Assembly (NCBI GenBank): GCA_938003725.1
Contig: CALKXX010000100.1
Span: 1-10,836 of the forward strand
Length of the DNA: 10,836 nucleotides
Direction: 5' to 3'
From: an uncultured Sphingomonadaceae bacterium
GTDB taxonomy: Bacteria > Pseudomonadota > Alphaproteobacteria > Sphingomonadales > Sphingomonadaceae
This document shows, piece by piece, positions 1-7,650 of the stretch; the first letter of the stretch is position 1, and each line of letters begins with the position of its first letter. Under the pieces are notes generated by a model. It was given only the letters and a program-made list of their open reading frames with translations. It did no database searches and was not told the origin of the DNA. The position numbers and the translations under genes were made by a program.

Positions 1-1
1 C

Positions 2-376
2 GCGATAAAGCTTGCTTCGGAAAATGAAGCAGCCGGACTGATTCTCGAAGCCGCCTATACGGGGATGGATGACATGGCGCAGCGCCAATTTCCGTTTCTT
101 CCGGCGAAGTGGCTGATCAAGGACCGGTATCGGTCAATTGACCGCATTGATAAAATAAACATGCCGCTAAGTTGGGTTCACGGAACGTCGGATGAACTGA
201 TTCCATTTGCCATGGGACAACGGCTTTTCAATGCTGCCAAAGAACCGAAAACGGCGCATCCCATTAAAGGCGGTGGGCATAATGACCTGTGGCAGCGCGG
301 GATAGATCAAATTATTCGCGCGGATGCGGTTCGGTTCGTGACGGTGGAGGGTCACATTCCAAAAGAGGGCACCTAA
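2..376 (+). CDS. Alpha/beta-hydrolase, C-terminal part (5' end outside window)
   Basis: The reading frame is open from the window edge through to a TAA at 374-376, so this is the last ~124 residues of a longer protein. The sequence fits the C-terminal half of a BEM46/serine-aminopeptidase-like alpha/beta-hydrolase. A strand reading AGLILEAAYT fits the segment after the nucleophile elbow. HGTSDELIP carries the likely catalytic Asp, and GGGHND carries the likely catalytic His. The nucleophile Ser should lie upstream of the window and is not visible. An ATG at 65 is only an internal methionine. The gene runs tail-to-tail into the acyltransferase gene, overlapping it by 4 bp, so it belongs to a different transcription unit. 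The substrate is unknown, and membership of the sphingolipid pathway is not shown. The fold assignment is fairly sure; any function beyond hydrolase is not. Confidence 0.8.
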   Translation, partial: AIKLASENEAAGLILEAAYTGMDDMAQRQFPFLPAKWLIKDRYRSIDRIDKINMPLSWVHGTSDELIPFAMGQRLFNAAKEPKTAHPIKGGGHNDLWQRGIDQIIRADAVRFVTVEGHIPKEGT

Positions 377-1542
377 ATCCGCTTTTGATAGATCGTATAG
401 GTCCGGTTGATTTGCGCATTGATCGCCTGTGCCACCGATACCATTCCCTTATTATCTTCCAATATCCAGCCAAGCTCACCACGTTCAGTGCCAAAGTCTG
501 CCACAGCGTTGCGCCGGATATACTCGATCATCATAAAAGCCATCTGGCTAGCGAGGCGGCTATTTTGTAGCTCCTTCACCACGCCCATTAGCGGTACACG
601 CATGACCTTTGCTTTTGGAGATCTAAGCCACCAAAGCAATTTCACCCAGTTAAATGGGAACAGCTTGCCATTCATCTTTTTTGTGACTTCATTCATGTTG
701 GGCAGCGTCATCATGAAAGCCACAGGTTTGCCCTCAATTTCAGCGATCATATTAATATCTTCGAATACGATCTTGCCTAACTCTTTTCCCGCATGTTCGA
801 TTTCGTGATCGGTAAAAGGTATAAAACCCCAATTGTCAGACCACGCATCATTTAAAATACCCATGATAATCGAAGCATCTCGATCAAAGTGGTTTTTGTC
901 GACTTTCCGGATTTTGAGTTTTTTGTTTCGCTCTCCCGATGCGACAATACGGTTGATGAGATCGGGAAAGCCATCTTTTACAGGCAGATCATAGGTATAT
1001 AATTGTTTGGCGGTTTCATAACCGCGTTTCTCAATCCACTCCTGATAAACGGCGTTGTGGTGGCCCATTAAAATTGTGGGTGCTTTCTCATGACCTGATG
1101 TCAACAATCCAGGTTCTTCCCAAACCGACATGCTGATTGGGGCCAGGACGCGCGTCATGCCTTGATCCCTCAACCAGTCCTCAGCCGCGGCGATCAATAT
1201 CTCGGCAACCTGTTCGTCTCGGGCTTCAAAATACCCCCAGTTACCGGTACCTGGACCCATGCCTTGCTCGGCGGGTTGCGCTAGTGCCAGATGATCGATG
1301 CTTGCGCTTATACGTCCCACCGGTTTGCGGTCTTGCACCGCGACGAACAGCTGAACAGTGGCATGTTCGAAGAACGGATTTTTTTTAGGATCGAGCAGTG
1401 CGTAGGCTTCAGATTTTAATGGCGCTACCCATACTGGATCATTGGCATTCAATTCATAGGCCAATTCGACAAATTGCTTCATCTGGGCCTTGGTAGTGAC
1501 CGGCTCAATGACTATATCGCAGCTATTCAAGGAAGCCCTCAC
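373..1542 (-). CDS. GNAT-fold N-acyltransferase, candidate bacterial ceramide synthase
   Basis: A soluble 389-residue protein with no signal peptide or membrane span. The N-terminal part (about 10-80) has a GNAT-like start, IEPVTTKAQM followed by LFVAVQDRKPVGRIS, where a beta strand precedes the acyl-CoA site. WEEPGLL (141-147) and ELGWILEDN (356-364) look like conserved family blocks. From memory, homologs are large GNAT proteins often labelled N-acetyltransferase or, misleadingly, dATP pyrophosphohydrolase. The Caulobacter ceramide synthase (bCerS, CCNA_01212), which N-acylates the sphingoid base, is an acyltransferase in the same locus as spt. Location near spt/acp supports the same role here, but this remains inference. 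The start is GTG at 1542 with a weak upstream SD. A TTG at 1530, just after GAGGG, is an alternative that would remove four residues. The stop TAG overlaps the TAA of the converging hydrolase gene. Confidence 0.78.
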   Translation of the reverse strand: MRASLNSCDIVIEPVTTKAQMKQFVELAYELNANDPVWVAPLKSEAYALLDPKKNPFFEHATVQLFVAVQDRKPVGRISASIDHLALAQPAEQGMGPGTGNWGYFEARDEQVAEILIAAAEDWLRDQGMTRVLAPISMSVWEEPGLLTSGHEKAPTILMGHHNAVYQEWIEKRGYETAKQLYTYDLPVKDGFPDLINRIVASGERNKKLKIRKVDKNHFDRDASIIMGILNDAWSDNWGFIPFTDHEIEHAGKELGKIVFEDINMIAEIEGKPVAFMMTLPNMNEVTKKMNGKLFPFNWVKLLWWLRSPKAKVMRVPLMGVVKELQNSRLASQMAFMMIEYIRRNAVADFGTERGELGWILEDNKGMVSVAQAINAQINRTYTIYQKRI

Positions 1543-1625
1543 TGATGTTCTTTTGCGTCGCTCTGGCGTTAATCGCGGCGTAATGTCAAGGGCATCTAAG
1601 AAGCAACGGACATAGCCTTGCCATT
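1543..1625. promoter_or_regulatory. Divergent intergenic region between acyltransferase and desaturase genes
   Basis: 83 bp separate two divergent starts, so promoters for both should lie here or inside the neighbouring 5' ends. On the minus strand there is an exact TTGACA (complement of 1584-1589), about 40 bp upstream of the GTG at 1542. No convincing -10 hexamer sits 16-18 bp downstream; only an ATTAAC at a 10-bp spacing is present. I see no terminator or long inverted repeat. The promoter assignment is weak. Confidence 0.3.
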
Positions 1626-2786
1626 ATGTCGCCACGATATTCTGTTCTAGGCCTCGAGAAACTCAAGGATGAATTGCTTAAAATCATGAATACAGGTTTT
1701 CTCTCTGCAAAAGATGCTGCCGCGCCGGATACTCCATCTGTCGCGCGATCTGCGCCGGCGCGCGAAGACGATGATCTAATTCGGACAGCCGCCAAGATGA
1801 CCCGCGATTTGAACAATCCGCGTCCATCCATTTACTGGATCGATTTTTTGACTTCTGTCTTTGCGGGCTATGCCTTTTTGTTGCTGACGATTTTTGCTAG
1901 CCATATCGCTGTTGCCATTGGTTCTAGCGTCATTTCGATTATCGCGCTTTATCGGGCAGGCAGTTTCATTCACGAGTTAACCCATATCCGGCGACAAGCG
2001 GTTCCGGGCTTTCACTTCGCATGGAATGCGTTGTTTGGGGTGCCGATGTTAATCCCATCGTTCATGTATGAAGGCATTCACAGTATTCATCACCGGACCA
2101 AAAAATATGGGACGGCTGAAGACCCTGAATATTTGCCGCTCGCCCTGATGAAACCGTGGACCGTACCGTTATTTGTGGTGGCTGCATCTCTGGCGCCGAT
2201 AGCTCTGTTGTTCCGCTATGCGATATTATCGCCATTGTCGCTGTTCATTCCGCCGCTCAGGAAGCTGGTTGTCGAACGCTATTCCGGACTGGTTATCAAT
2301 CCCGATTTTCGCCGTAAACCAGCGGAAGGTGATTTGCGCAAACGTTGGATTGCCTGTGAAATTGCAGCAAGCATTTGGGCTATTGGGCTGCTTGGCATGG
2401 TGGCGATGGGTATCGTTCCTGTGCGGGCATTTGTAATTTTCCTGATCATCATGTCCGGCAGTGTTGTGTTGAATCAAATTCGCACTCTAGTGGCACATTT
2501 ATGGGAAAATGACGGCAAGGAAATGACTGTGACCCAGCAATATCTGGATAGTGTGAATGTGCCGCCTCCTGCAACCTTACCTGCGCTTTGGGCGCCGGTT
2601 GGACTGCGCTATCATGCCCTCCATCACCTGCTTCCGGGTTTACCATATCACGCGCTGGGAGAGGCGCATCGCCGGATCAGTGATGCACTGCCCTCCGATT
2701 CCAGCTATTCCAAAGGCAATCACACGGGGCTTTGGGTTTTGGTCTCGGGGCTTATTCGAGGATCACGGCGTCAGGACATAGCTTGA
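1626..2786 (+). CDS. Membrane fatty acid desaturase/hydroxylase family protein
   Basis: A 386-residue integral membrane di-iron enzyme of the FA_desaturase type. Three histidine boxes are visible: HELTH (116-120), HSIHH (152-156) and HALHH (330-334), plus an extra His in TLVAHLWEN (about 288-295). Hydrophobic segments lie at roughly 70-110, 133-150, 175-210, 243-263 and 265-285. Such enzymes insert a double bond or a hydroxyl into an acyl or sphingoid chain using O2 and an electron donor. In this locus the substrate could be ceramide or its fatty acid, or the precursor of cyclopropane sphingoid bases known from sphingomonads. The sequence alone does not separate desaturase from hydroxylase. 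The start is uncertain: ATG 1626 has no clear SD; ATG 1686 and TTG 1674 are alternatives with AAGGA at 1665-1669 awkwardly spaced. It ends 3 bp from lptG, convergent. Confidence 0.85.
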   Translation: MSPRYSVLGLEKLKDELLKIMNTGFLSAKDAAAPDTPSVARSAPAREDDDLIRTAAKMTRDLNNPRPSIYWIDFLTSVFAGYAFLLLTIFASHIAVAIGSSVISIIALYRAGSFIHELTHIRRQAVPGFHFAWNALFGVPMLIPSFMYEGIHSIHHRTKKYGTAEDPEYLPLALMKPWTVPLFVVAASLAPIALLFRYAILSPLSLFIPPLRKLVVERYSGLVINPDFRRKPAEGDLRKRWIACEIAASIWAIGLLGMVAMGIVPVRAFVIFLIIMSGSVVLNQIRTLVAHLWENDGKEMTVTQQYLDSVNVPPPATLPALWAPVGLRYHALHHLLPGLPYHALGEAHRRISDALPSDSSYSKGNHTGLWVLVSGLIRGSRRQDIA

Positions 2787-2789
2787 GCG

Positions 2790-3878
2790 CTATTCTTCGG
2801 TCCTGACCAGAACAGTTTCGCCAATGAGGAAAAACAATATAAACGGTGCCCACGCTGCGAGTAGCGGAGGATAGGCACCGATATTCCCCATCGCGAGCGA
2901 GAAATTATCCGCAACAAAATAGGTAAAACCCAAGGCCATTCCAATGACCGCGCGCAGGAACAGCTGACCAGAACGTGCCAGTCCAAAAGCCGCTACCGCA
3001 CCAAGTAGCGGCATCAGCATCGCGGACATAGGTTTCGCAATCTTGTGCCACCATGCTGCCTCTAGGCTCATAGTTGGGCGTCCCGCCTGTTTAAGTTCAT
3101 CAATCGCTGATTTTAGGGCGAAGAAAGACAGTCCATCCGCATTGACATCGGACAGGGTAAACTGATCCGGTGTCAGCGTATCGCCTATAGTGACACTGTC
3201 TTCCTGTACCTCTTTACCCGTGGCTACATCAAATCGGGTTACACCGTTGATGGTCCATGAATCTCCGTTAAACCGACCCTCTTTGCCTTCCAGTAAACTG
3301 CGCAGACCGTTTTCGGTCCGGCTGTAAATTGTAATATCCCTCAACACGACATTTTGTCCTCGACCCGCCACAGTCTGTGCATTGATCAGATTGTTGCCGT
3401 CTTTCACCCATATATTGGTGCGGACATTTGCTTCTTTGGGAATGGGGCCAAACTCGACCTTCTGCCATGTTGAAAGCCGTGCAGTTCCCGGAGCTACGAC
3501 CAGATCATTAAACAGAAAGGAACCTACTGCCACTGCAAAACTTGCGACCACCAGTGGCGCGAGAATCTGATGCGCCGAGAGACCTCCTGCTTTCATCGAT
3601 ACCACCTCGCTATTCTGATTGAGCGTAGCAAGAGTAATTAATGTTCCTAGCAGCACCGAAAAAGGCAGTGCAAAGGCGATAATTTGCGGCGCGCGCAAAG
3701 AAACATAGGTCCATAGCTCGGCTTCACCGTTTTCGGGATAGGCCAAAATCTTGCCACTTTCGCCCAGCAAGTCCAGCGACATCAGTACCAGTACCAACAG
3801 TGTGGCGACGCTGAATATCCGGATGAGGAACATCTTTGCCATGTAAAATGCCAGCGTGCGCGATGGGAAAAAGTCCAT
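2790..3878 (-). CDS. lptG: LptG-type inner-membrane permease of the Lpt export system
   Basis: A 362-residue YjgP/YjgQ-family permease. Its layout is typical: three TM helices near the N terminus (about 16-37, 62-85, 103-125), a periplasmic beta-jellyroll domain in the middle, and three TM helices at the C terminus. Recognisable blocks are AFALPFSVLLGTL, the coupling region NQNSEVVSMKAGG (87-99), and WWHKIAKPMSAMLMPLLG before the last helices. In the known system LptF and LptG form the transmembrane core, with the LptB ATPase, that pulls lipopolysaccharide from the inner membrane onto the periplasmic LptC/LptA bridge. The ATG at 3878 has a good SD (AAGGG, complement of 3885-3889). It lies 36 bp after lptF, so the two are co-transcribed. 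Because sphingomonads use glycosphingolipids instead of LPS, the cargo may be a sphingolipid (inference). It is called LptG rather than LptF by length, order and the C-terminal block. Confidence 0.9.
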   Translation of the reverse strand: MDFFPSRTLAFYMAKMFLIRIFSVATLLVLVLMSLDLLGESGKILAYPENGEAELWTYVSLRAPQIIAFALPFSVLLGTLITLATLNQNSEVVSMKAGGLSAHQILAPLVVASFAVAVGSFLFNDLVVAPGTARLSTWQKVEFGPIPKEANVRTNIWVKDGNNLINAQTVAGRGQNVVLRDITIYSRTENGLRSLLEGKEGRFNGDSWTINGVTRFDVATGKEVQEDSVTIGDTLTPDQFTLSDVNADGLSFFALKSAIDELKQAGRPTMSLEAAWWHKIAKPMSAMLMPLLGAVAAFGLARSGQLFLRAVIGMALGFTYFVADNFSLAMGNIGAYPPLLAAWAPFILFFLIGETVLVRTEE

Positions 3879-3914
3879 ATTTATCCCTTGTTACCCGCCC
3901 ACAGGCGATATCGG

Positions 3915-5126
3915 TTATTCGGTTTCATGTGCGCGCTTTCGATTGAAATTTATCAAGCCCTTGAAAACGCCGCCAAATTTGGAGAATGCTTTTTCCAACG
4001 CACCAATTGGCTGACCGCCCGGCACATGTGCCACCCGGTAGTACATCCATATTATAAGCGCGGCGAAGAGGGTGAACGGCACCCATAGCGCAATGATTGG
4101 ATCGACAATTCCCAAAGTGCCGACGTCTTCGCCATATTCATTGATCTTGTGATAGGTGACGATCATCACGATAGAGAGAAACACTCCCAGCGCCGAGGTC
4201 GATCGTTTCGGGGGGATCGCCAATGCCAAAGCCAATAGCGGCATCAATAACATCATGACCACTTCGACCATTCGGAAATGGAAATTGGCGCGACTTTCAT
4301 TGCGTTCCGCCACAGGCCGTTTTTCGTCGAGGCCCACCCGCACAAGTTCGGGGATAGTATATTCCAGATCTTTCCCGCCCCGTGAGCGAAATGCGGCGAT
4401 ATCCGGCAAATCGATCGGAAGATCGTGGCTGCTAAAGCTCAATATCCGGGGTTTGTCGTAATTTGGTGCGTCGTGGATCAAGACACCGTTTGACAGCCGC
4501 AATATGATGGTATCGGGGTCATCTGTTGCCAGAAACTGGCCGTTTTTTGCGGTTACGGATACCGTTTGCCCTTTCGAGTTTTCTGCCCGAACGAACATGC
4601 CGCTTAACATGGTCCCATTGTTGCGGCTTTCTTCTATCCGCATCGTCATCTTTTTGCCTAAATTGGTGAATTCACCCACTTTTATCGATGCACCCAGCGC
4701 GCCGGATCTTAGTTCAAACCGCAATTCCTCGTAATAATAGCGGGAAAGTGGCTGAATGAACCCGACCAGCGCCAGATTGACCAGCATCAGTGCAACCGCA
4801 AACATATAGGGAACCCGCAAAAGACGCCCATAGCCTTGTCCAACAGCACGTAATACGTCCAATTCGGAGCTCAGCGCAAGACGCCGGAACGCCAGCAATA
4901 TCCCCAATAACAGGCCAATTGGGATACCCAAAGAAAGATATTCGGGAATGAGATTCGCCAACATCCGCCACACGACGCTGACCGGGCCGCCCTCTGCGGC
5001 GACAAAATCGAATAGGCGCAGCATCTTTTCAAGAACGAGCAGCATTGCCGCAATGACAAGTGTGCCAAATAGCGGAAGAGCGACAAGGCGCGCAATATAG
5101 CGGTCTGTGGCGGTAAAGAATTTCAA
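3915..5126 (-). CDS. lptF: LptF-type inner-membrane permease of the Lpt export system
   Basis: A 403-residue YjgP/YjgQ-family permease and the first gene of the lptF-lptG operon. It begins FFTATDRYIARL, typical of sphingomonad LptF as I know the family. TM helices are at about 13-35, 62-80 and 104-126, a periplasmic domain spans about 127-285, and three more helices lie at about 286-305, 312-327 and 342-366. The coupling helix region RRLALSSELDVLRAVG (81-96) contacts the ATPase in this family. No LptB, LptC or LptA gene is in the window, so they must be encoded elsewhere. The start codon is TTG at 5126, preceded by GAGAGGG about 10 bases upstream; no in-frame ATG gives a better start without cutting the conserved N terminus. 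It is divergent from the DUF2141/kinase operon. Confidence 0.9.
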   Translation of the reverse strand: MKFFTATDRYIARLVALPLFGTLVIAAMLLVLEKMLRLFDFVAAEGGPVSVVWRMLANLIPEYLSLGIPIGLLLGILLAFRRLALSSELDVLRAVGQGYGRLLRVPYMFAVALMLVNLALVGFIQPLSRYYYEELRFELRSGALGASIKVGEFTNLGKKMTMRIEESRNNGTMLSGMFVRAENSKGQTVSVTAKNGQFLATDDPDTIILRLSNGVLIHDAPNYDKPRILSFSSHDLPIDLPDIAAFRSRGGKDLEYTIPELVRVGLDEKRPVAERNESRANFHFRMVEVVMMLLMPLLALALAIPPKRSTSALGVFLSIVMIVTYHKINEYGEDVGTLGIVDPIIALWVPFTLFAALIIWMYYRVAHVPGGQPIGALEKAFSKFGGVFKGLINFNRKRAHETE

Positions 5127-5249
5127 CTTATCGTCGCCCTCTCACCATGTTTCTGCCGCAAATCATATTCATATATTACTCTTTCAGGGGGCTGATTCTC
5201 GATCTGCCGGAGTTCAGGTGGGTGTATAACGACTAGGAGTATTCTCGTC
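5127..5249. promoter_or_regulatory. Divergent intergenic region between lptF and the DUF2141-kinase operon
   Basis: 123 bp between two divergent operons, so both promoters are expected here. Toward lptF there is a TATGAT hexamer (complement of 5162-5167), about 40 bp from the TTG start, but without a clear -35. Toward the DUF2141 gene a TATAAC lies at 5225-5230, too close to the SD to be a comfortable -10. A good ribosome binding site AGGAG is at 5235-5239, ten bases before the ATG at 5250. No strong inverted repeat is seen. Confidence 0.35.
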
Positions 5250-5732
5250 ATGTTGAAATTTGTGGCATCTGTAGCCATCTCAGCCGCCCTTTTGGCCGTA
5301 CCTTTCTCGGCTGTTTCTGCGGGACAAAAAATTTCCAATGATTTGGGCAAGTGCCGATCCGGCAATGGCCCTGCGGTTTTGGTAAAAGTTAGCGGTGTCA
5401 AAGCGGCAACCGGAAAAATGCGTGTCCAAACCTATAAGGCAACAAAATCGGAATGGCTGAAAAGAGGCGCTTGGCTGCACCGTGTTGAAGCAAAGGCGCG
5501 CGCCGGTAATATGGAATTCTGCCTGCCTGTTCCGGCTTCTGGTAATTATGCCGTTGCGATCCGTCATGATGTCAACAATAACGGCAAGACTGATATTTTC
5601 AGTGACGGTGGCGGTATGTCGAATAACCCAAGCATCAATATCTTTAATCTGGGCAAGCCGAGTTACAAGAAAACCCGGTTTGCGATAGGAAATGACGTGA
5701 AGGCAATCAATATCAAGATGAAATATCGGTGA
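5250..5732 (+). CDS. Secreted DUF2141 family protein
   Basis: A 160-residue exported protein. Residues 1-24 form a signal peptide with a Lys at position 3, a hydrophobic core, and a likely signal peptidase I site after AVSA. The mature part has the DUF2141 hallmark GNYAVAIRHDVNNNGKTD (98-115) followed by GGMSNNP (121-127). Two Cys (35 and 91) could form a disulfide. The function of the family is unknown; it is a small beta-rich periplasmic domain. ATG 5250 is supported by AGGAG ten bases upstream. It is the first gene of a co-oriented run with the lipid kinase (34 bp gap), which suggests a link to envelope lipid biology (inference). It is a candidate periplasmic binding or accessory protein, not an enzyme by any visible catalytic motif. 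Confidence 0.88.
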   Translation: MLKFVASVAISAALLAVPFSAVSAGQKISNDLGKCRSGNGPAVLVKVSGVKAATGKMRVQTYKATKSEWLKRGAWLHRVEAKARAGNMEFCLPVPASGNYAVAIRHDVNNNGKTDIFSDGGGMSNNPSINIFNLGKPSYKKTRFAIGNDVKAINIKMKYR

Positions 5733-5766
5733 TCGTTTCTCACCACTGGAAAACAGGCGGTTAAAT

Positions 5767-6741
5767 ATGGCTAATGTAGCACTTTTGTCCAATCCCAACT
5801 CGACCGGTAACCGTTCGATATTGCCGGAAGTGCGTTCTTTTTGTGTGAAGAATAGCGACGTTTTCCATTATGAAGTGGATGATGTTGATCAAATCGCAAA
5901 GGCATTGCAGACCATCGCGAGGGTCAAGCCAAAGGTACTTGTGATAAATGGCGGTGACGGAACCGTTCAAGCGGCGTTGACCGAGTTGCACCAAGGCGGT
6001 CATTTCGGCGATACCCCGCCGCCGGTCGCCGTACTTCCAAATGGAAAAACCAATTTGATTGCGCTGGACCTGGGCGCTGAAGGTAGCCCTTTGAAGGCGC
6101 TGGAGCGGATTGTTGAAATGGCCAAACATGACCTGCACGAACATTTGGTAGATCGCGAACTGATCGCTCTTTCCGAAGGCGAGGAAGGCGGCAAAGTCGT
6201 ACTTGGCATGTTTTTGGGCGGGGCGGGATTATCAGAGTTTATTCTCTATTGCCGCCACAAAATCTATCCTCTGGGACTGCCCAATGTTGCATCACACGTA
6301 CTTACGGTATTCGCGGCTTTGGCTTCGGTTCTTTTCGGATTACGGGCAAAGTTCCTTCCTGATCGCCCATCTCCAATCAAGATTTCTCTGATACGCGAGG
6401 GGCAATATTCGGGCACCTTTGCGGTATTGATTGTGACAACTTTGGAAAAACTGTTGTTGATGCGGCGTTTCGCTCGAAGCAAACAAAGTCGGGGGCGGCT
6501 GCAATTTATGGTGATCGAACAACAAACCGGTGCGATTATCAGGTTTCTATTTTCTGTGTTATTTGGCCGTCTGGGCAAAAACACGCAGAAAGGTATTCAT
6601 CTCGAACAGGGTGATATGATCCGGATAGAGGGTCAGAATAGCAATGTCTTGATGGATGGTGAGTTGTTTCAGGCTCAAGATGGTCACCCCATTATATTGA
6701 AATCTACTAAACCGGTATCCTTCCTAAAATTAGCTGCTTGA
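5767..6741 (+). CDS. LCB5/YegS-type lipid kinase, candidate ceramide kinase
   Basis: A 324-residue protein of the diacylglycerol/sphingosine kinase catalytic superfamily. The N terminus has SNPNSTGN (8-15), then the nucleotide-binding loop VINGGDGTVQAAL (59-71) with GGDGT at 62-66. The C-terminal part carries NVLMDGELF, the DGE-type conserved block of the second domain. The usual P-x-GT-x-N motif is PNGKTN (91-96), with Lys-Thr where many relatives have Thr-Ala or Thr-Gly. No signal peptide is seen, so it acts at the cytoplasmic face. In Caulobacter a distant relative in the spt locus (CpgB) phosphorylates ceramide. Sitting next to SPT, ACP and acyltransferase genes, this one plausibly phosphorylates ceramide or another sphingolipid (inference); diacylglycerol or undecaprenol are alternatives. 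The start has AGGCGG six bases upstream. The next gene follows after 15 bp. Confidence 0.85.
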   Translation: MANVALLSNPNSTGNRSILPEVRSFCVKNSDVFHYEVDDVDQIAKALQTIARVKPKVLVINGGDGTVQAALTELHQGGHFGDTPPPVAVLPNGKTNLIALDLGAEGSPLKALERIVEMAKHDLHEHLVDRELIALSEGEEGGKVVLGMFLGGAGLSEFILYCRHKIYPLGLPNVASHVLTVFAALASVLFGLRAKFLPDRPSPIKISLIREGQYSGTFAVLIVTTLEKLLLMRRFARSKQSRGRLQFMVIEQQTGAIIRFLFSVLFGRLGKNTQKGIHLEQGDMIRIEGQNSNVLMDGELFQAQDGHPIILKSTKPVSFLKLAA

Positions 6742-6756
6742 GTTAAAGGCTTTCGC

Positions 6757-7650
6757 GTGAGCGAACTGACGTCCCTGATAGCCGGCGAACTGGCACAGCC
6801 GACCGACCCGCGCGTAATGGCTTTCGCGAAAAATATCGCAGGGCAATATGGCGACGTATCAAGGGCGGTTCTGTTTTACGGGTCTTGCCTGCGAACGACA
6901 GAGCTTGATGGTCAGATGCTCGATTTCTATCTGATCGTTTCGAGTTACGAAAAGGCTTATGGGAAAAGCTGGTTGGTTCGCGCAAACAAACTACTCCCTC
7001 CCAATGTTTTCCCGGCCGAACATGGTGGTTTGGTCGCAAAAGTTGCGGTGCTTAGTGAGACGGATTTTCATAAACTCAATCGCCCTGATGCCAGTGCGGT
7101 GAGCGTTTGGGCGCGTTTCGCACAACCTTCGCGGTTAGTTTGGGCTGCAGATGAAACAGCACGGGAAATGGGCAACGAGGCGGTGGCCAATGCCATGAAT
7201 ACCCTTTTCCATTTGACCACGCCGATGCTGGAACCGGCGCAAAGAACGGTACCCAATATCTGGCGCCGCGGCTTTGAGTTAACCTATGGCGCCGAATTGC
7301 GTGCGGAACGAGGCAACCGGCCGGGGTCGGTCATCGATGCTGATCCACACCGCTATCAGCGTTTTGGAGAGGCCGTCCTAGAGGAAGGCCGCCGAGCGGG
7401 AGGTGAAAAATTATCAAAAAAAGCGGCGAAGAAACGTTGGAGACAGCTGCGCCGTAACGGGAAATTATTGACGCTGGCTCGCCTTGCCAAAGCGTCGGGG
7501 ACCTACGCAGGCGGGATTGACTATCTTGCATGGAAAATCAATCGCCATGCCGGAACCGACTATGAGATAAAGCCGTGGCAGCGAAAATGGCCGATACTAG
7601 GTGCGTTGGTGATGCTGCCCAGGCTCGTTCTTGGCGGTGCGATAAAGTGA
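6757..7650 (+). CDS. Nucleotidyltransferase-like protein resembling Tam41/Mmp37
   Basis: A 297-residue, mostly soluble protein I do not recognise with certainty. FYGSCLR (40-46) followed by MLDFYLIV (54-61) matches the G-S-x(n)-D-x pattern of the nucleotidyltransferase fold. In particular it resembles the YGSG...DF layout of Tam41, the mitochondrial CTP:phosphatidate cytidylyltransferase. The C-terminal third is strongly basic (SKKAAKKRWRQLRRNGK, about 220-236) and ends in a hydrophobic stretch (ILGALVMLPRLVLGGA), suggesting peripheral contact with acidic lipid membrane. Directly after the lipid kinase (15 bp), it could activate the phosphorylated lipid or a headgroup with CTP (inference). 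In Caulobacter, CTP-using headgroup activation (CpgD) takes part in ceramide phosphoglycerate synthesis, but I cannot establish orthology. The start is GTG 6757 with AAAGG eight bases upstream. The gene ends by overlapping the next start by one base. Confidence 0.75.
   Translation: MSELTSLIAGELAQPTDPRVMAFAKNIAGQYGDVSRAVLFYGSCLRTTELDGQMLDFYLIVSSYEKAYGKSWLVRANKLLPPNVFPAEHGGLVAKVAVLSETDFHKLNRPDASAVSVWARFAQPSRLVWAADETAREMGNEAVANAMNTLFHLTTPMLEPAQRTVPNIWRRGFELTYGAELRAERGNRPGSVIDADPHRYQRFGEAVLEEGRRAGGEKLSKKAAKKRWRQLRRNGKLLTLARLAKASGTYAGGIDYLAWKINRHAGTDYEIKPWQRKWPILGALVMLPRLVLGGAIK

Noticed and set aside
5225..5230. TATAAC as a -10 promoter element for the DUF2141 operon
   Set aside because: Transcription would start inside the ribosome binding site and no -35 lies at 16-18 bp; probably chance.
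5280..5798. 172-residue open frame on the minus strand opposite the DUF2141 gene
   Set aside because: It is fully antisense to a gene with a signal peptide, family motif and good SD, and its translation shows no recognisable domain.
7575..7649. Longer start for the zinc-ribbon protein inside the nucleotidyltransferase gene
   Set aside because: A 75-base overlap is unlikely when an ATG overlapping the upstream stop by one base is in frame.
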